Source of the DNA: Pseudomonas putida
GTDB lineage: Bacteria; Pseudomonadota; Gammaproteobacteria; Pseudomonadales; Pseudomonadaceae
Assembly (NCBI RefSeq): GCF_001941965.1
Contig: NZ_MKZO01000036.1
Coordinates: 62,001 to 126,000 of the forward strand
DNA: 64,000 nt
Direction: 5' to 3'
Both the position numbers and the translations under genes were made by a program. Below the pieces are notes generated by a model. It worked only from the letters and a program-made list of their open reading frames with translations. It was not told the DNA's origin and searched no databases. This document shows positions 1 through 8,178 of this stretch, piece after piece (position 1 is the first letter of the stretch; every line of letters begins with the position of its first letter).

Positions 1-1
1 G

Positions 2-424
2 CCCCTGCCCGTCGCGGGCAACGCCGCGGTCGTCAGCCAGGCGAAGAGCGACACCTGGCAAACCATCGACAGCCCTGCCGAACTCGACCGCGTTCTTGCC
101 GAAGCCAAGGCCGCCGGCCAGCCGCTGGTGCTGGACTGGTACGCCGACTGGTGCATCAGTTGCAAGGTGATCGAGCATGAAGTACTGAATGCGCCGAACG
201 TGCTGCCATTGCTCAAGGAATACCGGCTGGTGCGCTTCGATATCACTCAAAGCAGCGCCGAACAGCGCGCCCTGCTCGACCGCTACCAGTTGTTCGGCCC
301 GCCCGCACTGCTGTTCTTTGCGGCAAACGGCAGCGAAAACAGCGCCGCTCGCGTGGTGGGCGAGACCAACGCCGGCGAATTCGCCGAGCATCTGCAGCGC
401 ATCCGCGCCGATCTGCGTCTATAA
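2..424 (+). CDS. dsbD: Thiol:disulfide interchange protein DsbD, C-terminal end (partial)
   Basis: This is the last 140 codons of a gene that begins before the window. The reading frame is open from base 2 to the TAA at 422-424. It encodes the periplasmic thioredoxin-like domain of DsbD (DipZ), with the active-site motif WCISCK in the context DWYADWCISCK and the thioredoxin cis-proline segment FGPPALLFF. In the family, this domain receives electrons from the membrane domain and passes them to DsbC, DsbG and cytochrome c maturation proteins in the periplasm. The membrane part is outside the window, so its integrity cannot be judged. The next gene, aroQ, is 178 bases downstream in the same direction. 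Confidence 0.93.
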   Translation, partial: PLPVAGNAAVVSQAKSDTWQTIDSPAELDRVLAEAKAAGQPLVLDWYADWCISCKVIEHEVLNAPNVLPLLKEYRLVRFDITQSSAEQRALLDRYQLFGPPALLFFAANGSENSAARVVGETNAGEFAEHLQRIRADLRL

Positions 425-602
425 CTTCCCGGGGCTGCGAAAAACCCGCGACTGATGACCGGGATTAACAAAATAGTCATATATTTCGCGCGAATCTCGG
501 TCATCGTGCTGGCTATTGCAGGCAACTGGACAGTGCTCGGGTCTTTGCGGCATAGTCGCCGCGCTTGTATTTATGTCCTACAAAAAATCAAAGGATGCGC
601 AG

Positions 603-1049
603 ATGGCGACCCTACTGGTGCTGCACGGCCCCAACCTGAACTTGCTCGGCACGCGCGAGCCCGGTGTCTACGGCGCCGTGACCCTGGCGCAGATCAACCA
701 GGACCTGGAGCAGCGTGCCCGCGCCGCCGGCCACCATCTGCAGTACCTGCAAAGCAATGCCGAGTATGAACTGATCGACCGGATCCACGCCGCGCGCAAC
801 GAAGGCGTGGACTTCATCCTGATCAATCCGGCGGCTTTCACCCACACCAGCGTCGCATTACGTGACGCATTGCTGGCGGTGAGCATCCCATTCATCGAAG
901 TGCACCTGTCGAACGTGCACAAGCGCGAGCCGTTCCGTCACCACTCCTACTTTTCCGATGTAGCCGTGGGAGTGATCTGCGGTCTGGGCGCCAGCGGTTA
1001 CCGCCTGGCCCTGGAGTCCGCCCTGGAACAACTGGCCGCCAAATCCTGA
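603..1049 (+). CDS. aroQ: 3-dehydroquinate dehydratase, type II
   Basis: 148 residues, the usual length for type II dehydroquinases, which convert 3-dehydroquinate to 3-dehydroshikimate in the shikimate pathway as cytosolic dodecamers. The N-terminus has the family signature GPNLNLLGTREPGVYG with catalytic Tyr23. Catalytic His101 lies in EVHLSN, followed by the substrate-binding HKREPFRHHS segment. The frame stays open upstream to 516, but the ATG at 603 is preceded by AAAGGATG and gives the standard MATLLVLHGPN start. Together with accB and accC downstream it forms the conserved Pseudomonas aroQ-accB-accC group. Confidence 0.96.
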   Translation: MATLLVLHGPNLNLLGTREPGVYGAVTLAQINQDLEQRARAAGHHLQYLQSNAEYELIDRIHAARNEGVDFILINPAAFTHTSVALRDALLAVSIPFIEVHLSNVHKREPFRHHSYFSDVAVGVICGLGASGYRLALESALEQLAAKS

Positions 1050-1058
1050 ATAACGCGG

Positions 1059-1080
1059 GCCTGGCCTTCGCCAGGCTTTC
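1059..1080 (+). terminator. Weak terminator or attenuator between aroQ and accB
   Basis: A six-base stem GCCTGG/CCAGGC with a CCTTCG loop is followed by only TTTC. It could attenuate transcription from aroQ into accBC, but the U-tract is too short for a confident terminator. Confidence 0.4.
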
Positions 1081-1137
1081 AAGAACGTTTCAATCACGTT
1101 CATACGACCCTGACCAAATCTTGGGAGTTGATGATTA

Positions 1138-1602
1138 ATGGATATTCGTAAAGTCAAGAAACTGATCGAACTGCTGGAAGAGTCCGGCATCGACGAGCTG
1201 GAGATCAAGGAAGGCGAAGAGTCCGTGCGCATCAGCCGCCACAGCAAGGCGCCAGCCCAGCAGTACTACGCGCCGGCCCCGGTTGCCGCCGCCGTCGCTC
1301 CAGCTGCCGCCCCGGCGCCAGCCGCTGCCGCTGCTGCTCCGGCCGCCGCTGCTGCGCCTGCACTGAAAGGCACCGTGATCCGTTCGCCAATGGTCGGTAC
1401 CTTCTACCGCAAGGCGTCGCCAACCTCGCCAGCCTTCGTTGAAGTCGGCCAGTCGGTGAAGAAAGGCGACACCCTGTGCATCGTCGAAGCCATGAAGATG
1501 ATGAACCACATCGAAGCCGATATCGGCGGCGTCATCGACGCCATCCTGGTAGAAGACGGCCAGCCGGTTGAGTTCGACCAGCCGCTGTTCACCATCGTTT
1601 GA
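1138..1602 (+). CDS. accB: Biotin carboxyl carrier protein of acetyl-CoA carboxylase
   Basis: 154 residues. The N-terminal domain (1-40, MDIRKVKKLIELLEESG) is followed by an Ala/Pro-rich flexible linker (about 44-79) and the C-terminal biotinyl domain. The biotin attachment motif EAMKM places the modified lysine at residue 120. The protein carries carboxybiotin between biotin carboxylase (AccC) and the carboxyltransferase AccAD in the first step of fatty acid synthesis. The start ATG follows GGGAGTTGATGATT. accC begins 17 bases after the stop, so the two are co-transcribed, which fits the fixed stoichiometry of the AccBC subcomplex. Confidence 0.97.
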   Translation: MDIRKVKKLIELLEESGIDELEIKEGEESVRISRHSKAPAQQYYAPAPVAAAVAPAAAPAPAAAAAAPAAAAAPALKGTVIRSPMVGTFYRKASPTSPAFVEVGQSVKKGDTLCIVEAMKMMNHIEADIGGVIDAILVEDGQPVEFDQPLFTIV

Positions 1603-1619
1603 ACCGCGGAGAGCCTGCG

Positions 1620-2963
1620 ATGTTGGAAAAAGTTCTGATCGCCAACCGCGGCGAAATTGCCCTGCGTATCCTGCGTGCCTGCAAGGAACTGGGTATCAAG
1701 ACCGTCGCCGTACACTCCACGGCCGACCGCGAGCTGATGCACCTGGGCCTGGCTGACGAGTCCGTGTGCATCGGCCCGGCCGCATCCAAGGATTCCTACC
1801 TGCACATCCCGGCGATCATCGCCGCGGCCGAAGTCACCGGTGCGACTGCCATTCACCCTGGCTATGGCTTCCTGGCGGAAAACGCCGACTTCGCCGAGCA
1901 GGTCGAGAAATCCGGCTTCGCCTTCATCGGCCCGAACGCCGACACCATCCGCCTGATGGGCGACAAGGTGTCGGCCAAGGACGCCATGATCAAGGCCGGC
2001 GTTCCGACCGTACCGGGCTCCGATGGCCCGCTGCCGGAAGACGAGGAAACCGCGCTGGCGATCGCTCGCCAGGTCGGCTACCCGGTGATCATCAAGGCCG
2101 CCGGTGGCGGTGGTGGTCGCGGCATGCGCGTGGTGCACAAGGAAGAAGACCTGATTGCCTCGGCCAAGCTGACCCGTACCGAAGCCGGTGCGGCGTTCGG
2201 CAACCCGATGGTCTACCTGGAGAAGTTCCTGACCAACCCACGTCACGTGGAAGTCCAGGTGCTCTCCGATGGCCAGGGCAACGCCGTGCACCTGGGTGAC
2301 CGTGACTGCTCGCTGCAGCGTCGTCACCAGAAGGTCCTGGAAGAAGCCCCGGCCCCGGGCATCGACGAGAAGGCCCGCCAGGAAGTCTTCGCCCGCTGCG
2401 TCCAGGCGTGCGTCGAGATCGGCTACCGTGGCGCCGGCACCTTCGAGTTCCTCTACGAGAACGGCGCGTTCTACTTCATCGAGATGAACACTCGCGTGCA
2501 GGTAGAGCACCCGGTTTCGGAAATGGTCACCGGTATCGACATCGTCAAGGAGATGCTGAGCATCGCCGCTGGCAACAAGCTGTCGTTCACCCAGGATGAC
2601 GTGGTGATTCGTGGTCACTCCCTGGAGTGCCGGATCAACGCCGAGGACCCGAAGAAGTTCATCCCGAGCCCAGGCACGGTCAAGCACTTCCACGCACCAG
2701 GCGGCAACGGCGTTCGCGTCGACTCGCACCTGTACAGCGGCTACGCGGTTCCGCCGAACTACGACTCGCTGATCGGCAAGCTGATCACCTACGGTAAAGA
2801 CCGCGAAGAAGCCATGGCACGCATGCGCAATGCCCTGGATGAAATCGTCGTCGACGGGATCAAGACCAACATCCCGTTGCACCGCGAGCTGGTCCGTGAC
2901 GAAGCCTTCTGCAAGGGCGGCGTCAACATTCACTACCTGGAGCACAAGCTGGCTTCGGAGTAA
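1620..2963 (+). CDS. accC: Biotin carboxylase subunit of acetyl-CoA carboxylase
   Basis: 447 residues, normal for AccC. It starts MLEKVLIANRGEIALRI, the standard biotin carboxylase opening, so the ATG at 1620 is preferred over the upstream in-frame 1599; GGAGAGCCTGCG precedes it. The three domains are in order: pre-ATP-grasp (1-110), ATP-grasp with the glycine-rich KAAGGGGGRGMRVV loop near residue 160 and the EMNTRVQVEHPVSE motif near 290, and the C-terminal biotin carboxylase domain (from about 335). It carboxylates the biotin on AccB using ATP and bicarbonate. A strong terminator directly follows, ending the operon. Confidence 0.98.
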   Translation: MLEKVLIANRGEIALRILRACKELGIKTVAVHSTADRELMHLGLADESVCIGPAASKDSYLHIPAIIAAAEVTGATAIHPGYGFLAENADFAEQVEKSGFAFIGPNADTIRLMGDKVSAKDAMIKAGVPTVPGSDGPLPEDEETALAIARQVGYPVIIKAAGGGGGRGMRVVHKEEDLIASAKLTRTEAGAAFGNPMVYLEKFLTNPRHVEVQVLSDGQGNAVHLGDRDCSLQRRHQKVLEEAPAPGIDEKARQEVFARCVQACVEIGYRGAGTFEFLYENGAFYFIEMNTRVQVEHPVSEMVTGIDIVKEMLSIAAGNKLSFTQDDVVIRGHSLECRINAEDPKKFIPSPGTVKHFHAPGGNGVRVDSHLYSGYAVPPNYDSLIGKLITYGKDREEAMARMRNALDEIVVDGIKTNIPLHRELVRDEAFCKGGVNIHYLEHKLASE

Positions 2964-2993
2964 TCCGGACGGTTTTGCCCCGCTGTGAATGCG

Positions 2994-3026
2994 AAAGCCC
3001 CGAACCCAGGTTCGGGGCTTTTTTAT
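2994..3026 (+). terminator. Rho-independent terminator of the accBC operon
   Basis: Inverted repeat AAAGCCCCGAACC / GGTTCGGGGCTTT with a two-base loop followed by a T-run. This is a textbook intrinsic terminator 30 bases after the accC stop. Confidence 0.95.
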
Positions 3027-3047
3027 TGTTCTGGAGAACAACACGGA

Positions 3048-3140
3048 CCCTGTGGGAGCTGGCTTGCCAGCGATAGGGCCAGACCAGACAACTTCATTGC
3101 CCAAGCCGGCTTCATCGCTGGCAAGCCAGCTCCCACAGGG
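3048..3140. repeat. REP palindrome pair (class 1)
   Basis: Two inverted copies of the Pseudomonas REP element with core GAGCTGGCTTGCCAGCGAT, separated by about 45 bases. They lie between the convergent accC and the large minus-strand toxin-like gene. The same element recurs at 21071, 30096, 35242, 38417, 43251, 46049, 49656 and 54446. Confidence 0.9.
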
Positions 3141-3154
3141 GTCAGTGTCGCTTG

Positions 3155-6100
3155 CTAGAGGGTAGTCAGTTGCAGGGACTGCGCCGCGATCTGCTGCACC
3201 GTCGCCGGCCGCCCGTCCAGGGTGGTGACCTGCCCGTCACCCCGCTGCACCAGCGGCTCCTGGCGGAACCGCTGCATGAAGCGCCGGGCCCGTACGGCGA
3301 TAGCGCTGTTGCCACCCAGCGAAGCCTCCAGCAGGATCGGGTCGAGCACCTTCTGCACACTGGACCGGGTCGAGGTGAACACACGTGTCGCCCCGTCCGC
3401 CAGGTCGAAGCGCACACCATAGATATTGCCCAGGCACGACGAATACGACCAATGATCCCACTGCGCCTGAATGCCCCGTCGCGCCAGGGCCGAACGCAGC
3501 GGCCCACCGATATCCGCCGCCGTGGACAGCCAGTCGCCCCCCACCAGCACAGCACTGACCCGCCCTTCTTCCCCGCCACGACGAATACCGTGCAGCGCCG
3601 TGTCCAGCGCCTCCTCCACCAGCCGGCCGATATTGTGATCGACATGGATCAGCGCCCCGCCACGGGTCGCCGGGTTGTACAGGCAGACGGCAACGCAGGA
3701 TTCGATATTCAGCGAGTACAGGTAGTTGTCGCTGCTGGCCGGGTTGAAGCGCGCGATCAGGCCCTCACCCTGCAGGACACCGCGCTGCGGCAGCGGGCTG
3801 GTTCGCGCCGGGAACGCATCCGCCACGTCCCAGACTCGCCCGAGATACTGGCTCGGCGCCCCGCCCCGAAGCCCGACCTGCTCGTTGAACTGCCAGCGAT
3901 TGCCCGGCCCCAGGCGGATCGGCACCCGGTAGTGGGCCCGCGGATAACGGGGATCGAGCAGGCGCAAGGTGTTCAGGCCACGGTCGTGAAGCACCTGGAA
4001 GTAGCGCCCGCGATCATTGACGTAGAAGGCTTCACGCCCGTCGTCACCGAGGCGGCTGTAAACCCCGCGCCAGACCCCGCCACGCTCCATGCTGCGCAGG
4101 TTGTCCGGGACCTTGCGCAACGCCCGCTGCTCATCCATGACGCTGACCGCCGCCCGCTCGCCCTGGCGGATGCCCGGCCGGGCCTGATCGGTAAGCTGGG
4201 TCCAGCGACTGGCCTCGCTGGCCTTGCGCAAGCCGGCCCGCGAAGCATGGGTCAAGGCGCCCCAGGCGCCCGGCAAGGCAATGCCCCAGAGCGCAATCGC
4301 CACGCCCACCCAGTGGTTCAGCGCCGCCGAATCGTCATCGGCGATGTGGCTGGCGATCGCCTTGGCGCTGCCGATGGCAATGAATACCGCGTCGAGGGCG
4401 AAGCCCAGCGGCGGAAACGCCAGGCTCAGGGGAAAGGCCGCGTACAGCAGGCCCTTGGTCACCTGCTCGACGATCACCTCGTGGCGGCTGCGGGTCACCG
4501 CCTCGATATCGCTGACATGACTCTCCAGGAACGCGTCGTACTCGGCCATGAAGTCGCCAATCCGGTTGCCTTCGCGCAGGGTGTCACGGGTTCGCTCGCC
4601 CTTGGCCAGGTGCAGCAGCCACTCGGACACCTGCGGCCGGTCGACGAAGCGCACATGTTGCAGATACCAGTCGTGCAGCGCGCCACGGCCGGCGCCGACG
4701 AAGCCCTGGTACTTGCGCAAGGTCAGGCCGTCGGGCGCCTGCGGGGTGTACAGCCAGTCCTGGGCCACGCCGCCGACGATACGCCGGAACACATACAACC
4801 CGGTGCTTTTGCGTCCGTTAAGGGTGAAGCGGAACAGCCCGTCGCCGGCGATATTGTCCGCCGACTCGCCCTGGGGCTGGCGCACCTCGGCCAGTTGCCC
4901 GACGACCTCGAGCAACCAGTCACGCTCGTCGTCATCGATCATCTGCTTCCCGTGCGTGGCCAGCACATCGCGCAGCAGGGTGGTTTGCGCCAGGGCGAAG
5001 TGCAGGGCCCGGCGCTTGGCATACAACGGGTCGGTGGGGTCGAGGAAACGTCCGCGAATCGAGTCGGCATATGCCGAGCCGATATAGGCGCTGCGCACGT
5101 AGCTCAGCAGTTCGGCGGCACGCACCCTGCCCAGGTCCTGGCCGACGGATGAGCGCACCGGCATCCGCGGGTTGTCCAGGCCCCAATTGTCGTCATAGCC
5201 ATAGATGGCCAGGTCGAGCAGGGTGCGGGTGAGCTTTCCCGAGGCGTTCAGCCCCGGGAAGAAATCGAAGAGGATGGTCTGCGGATCGACTTCTCCGGTG
5301 ACCCCGCAATCGCGCAGGTAATTGGCGATGGCCGCCTTGACCGTGCGCCGGGAGAACGCCAGCAGGCTTTCCTGCTCGTCGACCTGCTGCTGCATCGCCT
5401 GGTTGAGCAGGCGCAGGTCCTCGTTGAGGCCGGCGATCACCCGGCGCTTGTCCAGCGGCAGCTCGGCGAACCAGTGCGGCGCTTCGTACCAGGCAACCTG
5501 TTCGAGATGGTTGTCCCGCCCCAACTCGACCAGGTAACGGCTGCATTCGGCGTAGCCATGGCGCGGACCACGATGGTCGCGGGACAGGTCCCAGGCATCA
5601 GCACGTTCGCGCACGCTGGTGTAGAACTGCTGGGCCTTGCGCTGCCCGCGCACATTGATGCGCTCCAGCAGGTAGCGGGTGCCCGCCTCGTCGGCCAGCC
5701 ACTGGCCCAGTTCCACGGCCAGGGCGCGCAGCGAGGCCAGCTCGATCCACTCCTGGCCATCGGGCTTGCCGGGCGCATACATCACCAGCCCGGACAACTG
5801 GTGCGCATCGTCCTCGTGATAGAACAGCAGCAGTTGCGCCAGCGGCTCATCGGGGAACTGGGAAACCCCGGTGACCTTGTCGCCCGGAGCGTCGCGGCCC
5901 ACGCCGTTCCCCGCACGGACCCGCAAGACCCGCGCATAACTGTCGGCGCCCATATGCCCCTTGCAGCGCGCGATGAAGGCGCTCTGCTGCAGGCGCATGT
6001 CGTTCAGGTCGAGCAGCGCGGCGAACACCTCGGGGCTGGCATAGCGCTCGGCCAGCGCCTGGTGATAACCGGCGCGGGGGTCGACCGTGAACAGCAGTGC

Positions 6101-7099
6101 GTCGAGAAAGCCGGGCGGCAGCACCTGGTTCAGCGCGCCCGGATCACGCAGCAAGGTGCGCGCCTTGTCCCGGCCGGGCGCGAACGGGCCTTCGGCGACC
6201 AACTCGGCGAGACGCAGGGTTCGCTCTACCGGGTAGCGCGGATGCTCGACCCGGGTGCGCACCTGCAGTTCGTCCGGGTCGATGTCCAGGCCGAGGGTCA
6301 ACCGGCAGTGGTCGATGATCGCCAGGCGAGCATGGGCCTCCAGGGAGTCCACCCCATACAGCAACAACGCGAGCTGTTCGCGCAGCAGGCCATGCTGGCG
6401 CTGGAAATGCCGCAGCACCTCCAGCTCTTCCCCGCTCAGGGCGCCGAACCAGTCGCCCAGCGCCACCCGGACCAGGGCGTCGATCTGCTGGCGCTCGGCC
6501 TCGGGCAGGCTGCCAGTCCCCTCGAACAGCGTGCGCCAGCGCTTATCCATGTCCTGGATATAGTGCTGCAGGCTCTCGCCATCGAAGCGCTTCAGGGTTT
6601 CCGCACAGAACAGCGCCTTCAGCGCCGAGCAATGTTCTTCGAGACGCTCAAGGAAACGCTCACCCAGTGCACTTCGCTCATCGAGTCCGGCCGGGCGCTG
6701 CACCCATTGCCGGCGCAGCGCCTGGCAGTAATCGTCCAGCACCCCGGCCGCCGCGCCCTCGATGATCTGCATCAGGGTCTGCTGGCGTTCACTCCAGCCT
6801 TCCTCACCATCCTCCGGCGCGTCCTCCATCAGCCAGCGCAGCGGGCCGTGCAGGTCGGCGTCGAAATCCGCCAACTGGCCGTCGATCAGGCGTTGCAGCA
6901 AGGCCAGCAGCAGCGCCCGGCGAAAACCGGGGGCGATATCGCCTTCCGGGTAATAGGTACGCAGGTGAACCATCAGGCGCTCGCGGGCGAACACCTCGAA
7001 AAACGGCTGCTGCTCGAAAAACCCGTCGATCCACAGCTCCCAGCGCGTCAGTTGCAGCAGCGACAGGCGTGCCGCGCCATCCTCCAGCTTCGTGCTCAT
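3155..7099 (-). CDS. Large toxin-like protein (DUF6543 type) with C-terminal CheD-like deamidase domain
   Basis: 1314 residues. The ATG at 7099 follows AAGGAGTCAGACG; the open frame extends further but without a ribosome site. Residues 1 to about 870 are a long, mostly helical region resembling the large Pseudomonas proteins annotated DUF6543 or dermonecrotic-toxin-like (from memory). Two hydrophobic segments, about 883-917 and 929-950, could insert into a membrane. The C-terminal part contains YSLNIESCVAV with Cys1135 and IHVDH with His1152. The 17-residue Cys-to-His distance and the downstream pattern GGDWLSTAADIGGPLRSAL ... FDLADG match the layout of CheD, a glutamine deamidase; Ser1129 sits where CheD has its active-site Thr. 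I infer a secreted effector that deamidates a target. No immunity gene or secretion system lies next to it, and no signal peptide is visible. Function is unproven. Confidence 0.75.
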   Translation of the reverse strand: MSTKLEDGAARLSLLQLTRWELWIDGFFEQQPFFEVFARERLMVHLRTYYPEGDIAPGFRRALLLALLQRLIDGQLADFDADLHGPLRWLMEDAPEDGEEGWSERQQTLMQIIEGAAAGVLDDYCQALRRQWVQRPAGLDERSALGERFLERLEEHCSALKALFCAETLKRFDGESLQHYIQDMDKRWRTLFEGTGSLPEAERQQIDALVRVALGDWFGALSGEELEVLRHFQRQHGLLREQLALLLYGVDSLEAHARLAIIDHCRLTLGLDIDPDELQVRTRVEHPRYPVERTLRLAELVAEGPFAPGRDKARTLLRDPGALNQVLPPGFLDALLFTVDPRAGYHQALAERYASPEVFAALLDLNDMRLQQSAFIARCKGHMGADSYARVLRVRAGNGVGRDAPGDKVTGVSQFPDEPLAQLLLFYHEDDAHQLSGLVMYAPGKPDGQEWIELASLRALAVELGQWLADEAGTRYLLERINVRGQRKAQQFYTSVRERADAWDLSRDHRGPRHGYAECSRYLVELGRDNHLEQVAWYEAPHWFAELPLDKRRVIAGLNEDLRLLNQAMQQQVDEQESLLAFSRRTVKAAIANYLRDCGVTGEVDPQTILFDFFPGLNASGKLTRTLLDLAIYGYDDNWGLDNPRMPVRSSVGQDLGRVRAAELLSYVRSAYIGSAYADSIRGRFLDPTDPLYAKRRALHFALAQTTLLRDVLATHGKQMIDDDERDWLLEVVGQLAEVRQPQGESADNIAGDGLFRFTLNGRKSTGLYVFRRIVGGVAQDWLYTPQAPDGLTLRKYQGFVGAGRGALHDWYLQHVRFVDRPQVSEWLLHLAKGERTRDTLREGNRIGDFMAEYDAFLESHVSDIEAVTRSRHEVIVEQVTKGLLYAAFPLSLAFPPLGFALDAVFIAIGSAKAIASHIADDDSAALNHWVGVAIALWGIALPGAWGALTHASRAGLRKASEASRWTQLTDQARPGIRQGERAAVSVMDEQRALRKVPDNLRSMERGGVWRGVYSRLGDDGREAFYVNDRGRYFQVLHDRGLNTLRLLDPRYPRAHYRVPIRLGPGNRWQFNEQVGLRGGAPSQYLGRVWDVADAFPARTSPLPQRGVLQGEGLIARFNPASSDNYLYSLNIESCVAVCLYNPATRGGALIHVDHNIGRLVEEALDTALHGIRRGGEEGRVSAVLVGGDWLSTAADIGGPLRSALARRGIQAQWDHWSYSSCLGNIYGVRFDLADGATRVFTSTRSSVQKVLDPILLEASLGGNSAIAVRARRFMQRFRQEPLVQRGDGQVTTLDGRPATVQQIAAQSLQLTTL

Positions 7100-7259
7100 C
7101 GTCTGACTCCTTGTTGAATGAGGCAGGTCAGGGTGCGTGAGTCCTGGCACGACGAGGTGATAGATAGTTAACCGGGTTGTTATCCACTTTGCCGCCCGGC
7201 TCGCGTAGACTGGCGGGCTTTCGCAGCACTGCGCTGAATCCCCTGGTGAAGGTACCCCC

Positions 7260-8138
7260 ATGCCCTGGTTACAAGTTCGTCTGGCCATCACTCCGGAACA
7301 GGCCGAAACCTATGAAGACGCCCTGCTGGAAGTGGGCGCGGTTTCCGTGACCTTCATGGATGCCGAGGACCAGCCGATCTTCGAACCGGACCTGAACACC
7401 ACGCCACTGTGGTCCAACACCCACCTGCTGGCGCTGTTCGAGGCCGATGCCGAGCCCGAGGCGGTGTTCGCCCACCTGCAACTGCTGACCGGCGCCGAGC
7501 TGCCGGAACACCACGCCGAAGTCATCGCCGACCAGGACTGGGAGCGCAGCTGGATGGACAACTTCCAGCCGATGCGCTTCGGCCAGCGCCTGTGGATCGT
7601 GCCGAGCTGGCACGCGGCGCCGGAGCCGGATGCGGTCAACCTGCTGCTGGACCCGGGCCTGGCCTTCGGCACCGGCACCCACCCGACCACCGCCCTGTGC
7701 CTGGAATGGCTGGACGGCCAGGACCTGAAAGGCGTCAACCTGCTCGACTTCGGCTGCGGCTCGGGCATCCTCGCCATCGCCGCGCTGCTGCTGGGCGCGC
7801 GCCGTGCCACCGGTACCGATATCGACGTGCAGGCCCTCGAAGCCTCCCGCGACAACGCCGGGCGCAACGGCATCGCCGAGGCAGATTTCGACCTGTACCT
7901 GCCGGAGCAGATGCCGGCGATGCAGGCCGACGTGCTGGTGGCCAATATCCTCGCCGGCCCGCTGGTCTCGCTGGCACCGCAGCTCAGCGGCCTGGTGCGT
8001 CCGGGCGGCCTGCTGGCGCTGTCGGGCATCCTCGCCGAGCAAGGCGAAGAGGTGGCCGCGGCCTACGCGGCGGACTTCGACCTGGATCCGATCGTCGTGC
8101 GCGACGGCTGGGTCCGGATCAGTGGTCGCCGCCGCTAA
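7260..8138 (+). CDS. prmA: Ribosomal protein L11 methyltransferase
   Basis: 292 residues, typical of PrmA, which trimethylates ribosomal protein L11 using S-adenosylmethionine. The N-terminal substrate domain (MPWLQVRLAITPEQAE...) is followed by the catalytic domain with FGTGTHPTT near residue 140 and the SAM-binding LLDFGCGSGILAIAALLLGA near 160-180. The gene diverges from the large toxin-like gene across a 160-base spacer. The ATG at 7260 follows GGTGAAGGTACCCCC. The next gene begins 40 bases downstream on the same strand. Confidence 0.97.
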   Translation: MPWLQVRLAITPEQAETYEDALLEVGAVSVTFMDAEDQPIFEPDLNTTPLWSNTHLLALFEADAEPEAVFAHLQLLTGAELPEHHAEVIADQDWERSWMDNFQPMRFGQRLWIVPSWHAAPEPDAVNLLLDPGLAFGTGTHPTTALCLEWLDGQDLKGVNLLDFGCGSGILAIAALLLGARRATGTDIDVQALEASRDNAGRNGIAEADFDLYLPEQMPAMQADVLVANILAGPLVSLAPQLSGLVRPGGLLALSGILAEQGEEVAAAYAADFDLDPIVVRDGWVRISGRRR

Positions 8139-8178
8139 CAGCACCTAGACTTCACCTCAGCCCACCCCGGATCGCCGC

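Noticed and set aside
3152..7117. Plus-strand open frames of 666 and 547 codons opposite the toxin-like gene
   Set aside because: No ribosome site and no domain; the minus-strand frame has coherent hydrophobic segments and the CheD-like motif.
7147..7163. TGGCACG sequence between the toxin-like gene and prmA resembling a sigma-54 -24 element
   Set aside because: There is no GC at the required ten-base spacing.
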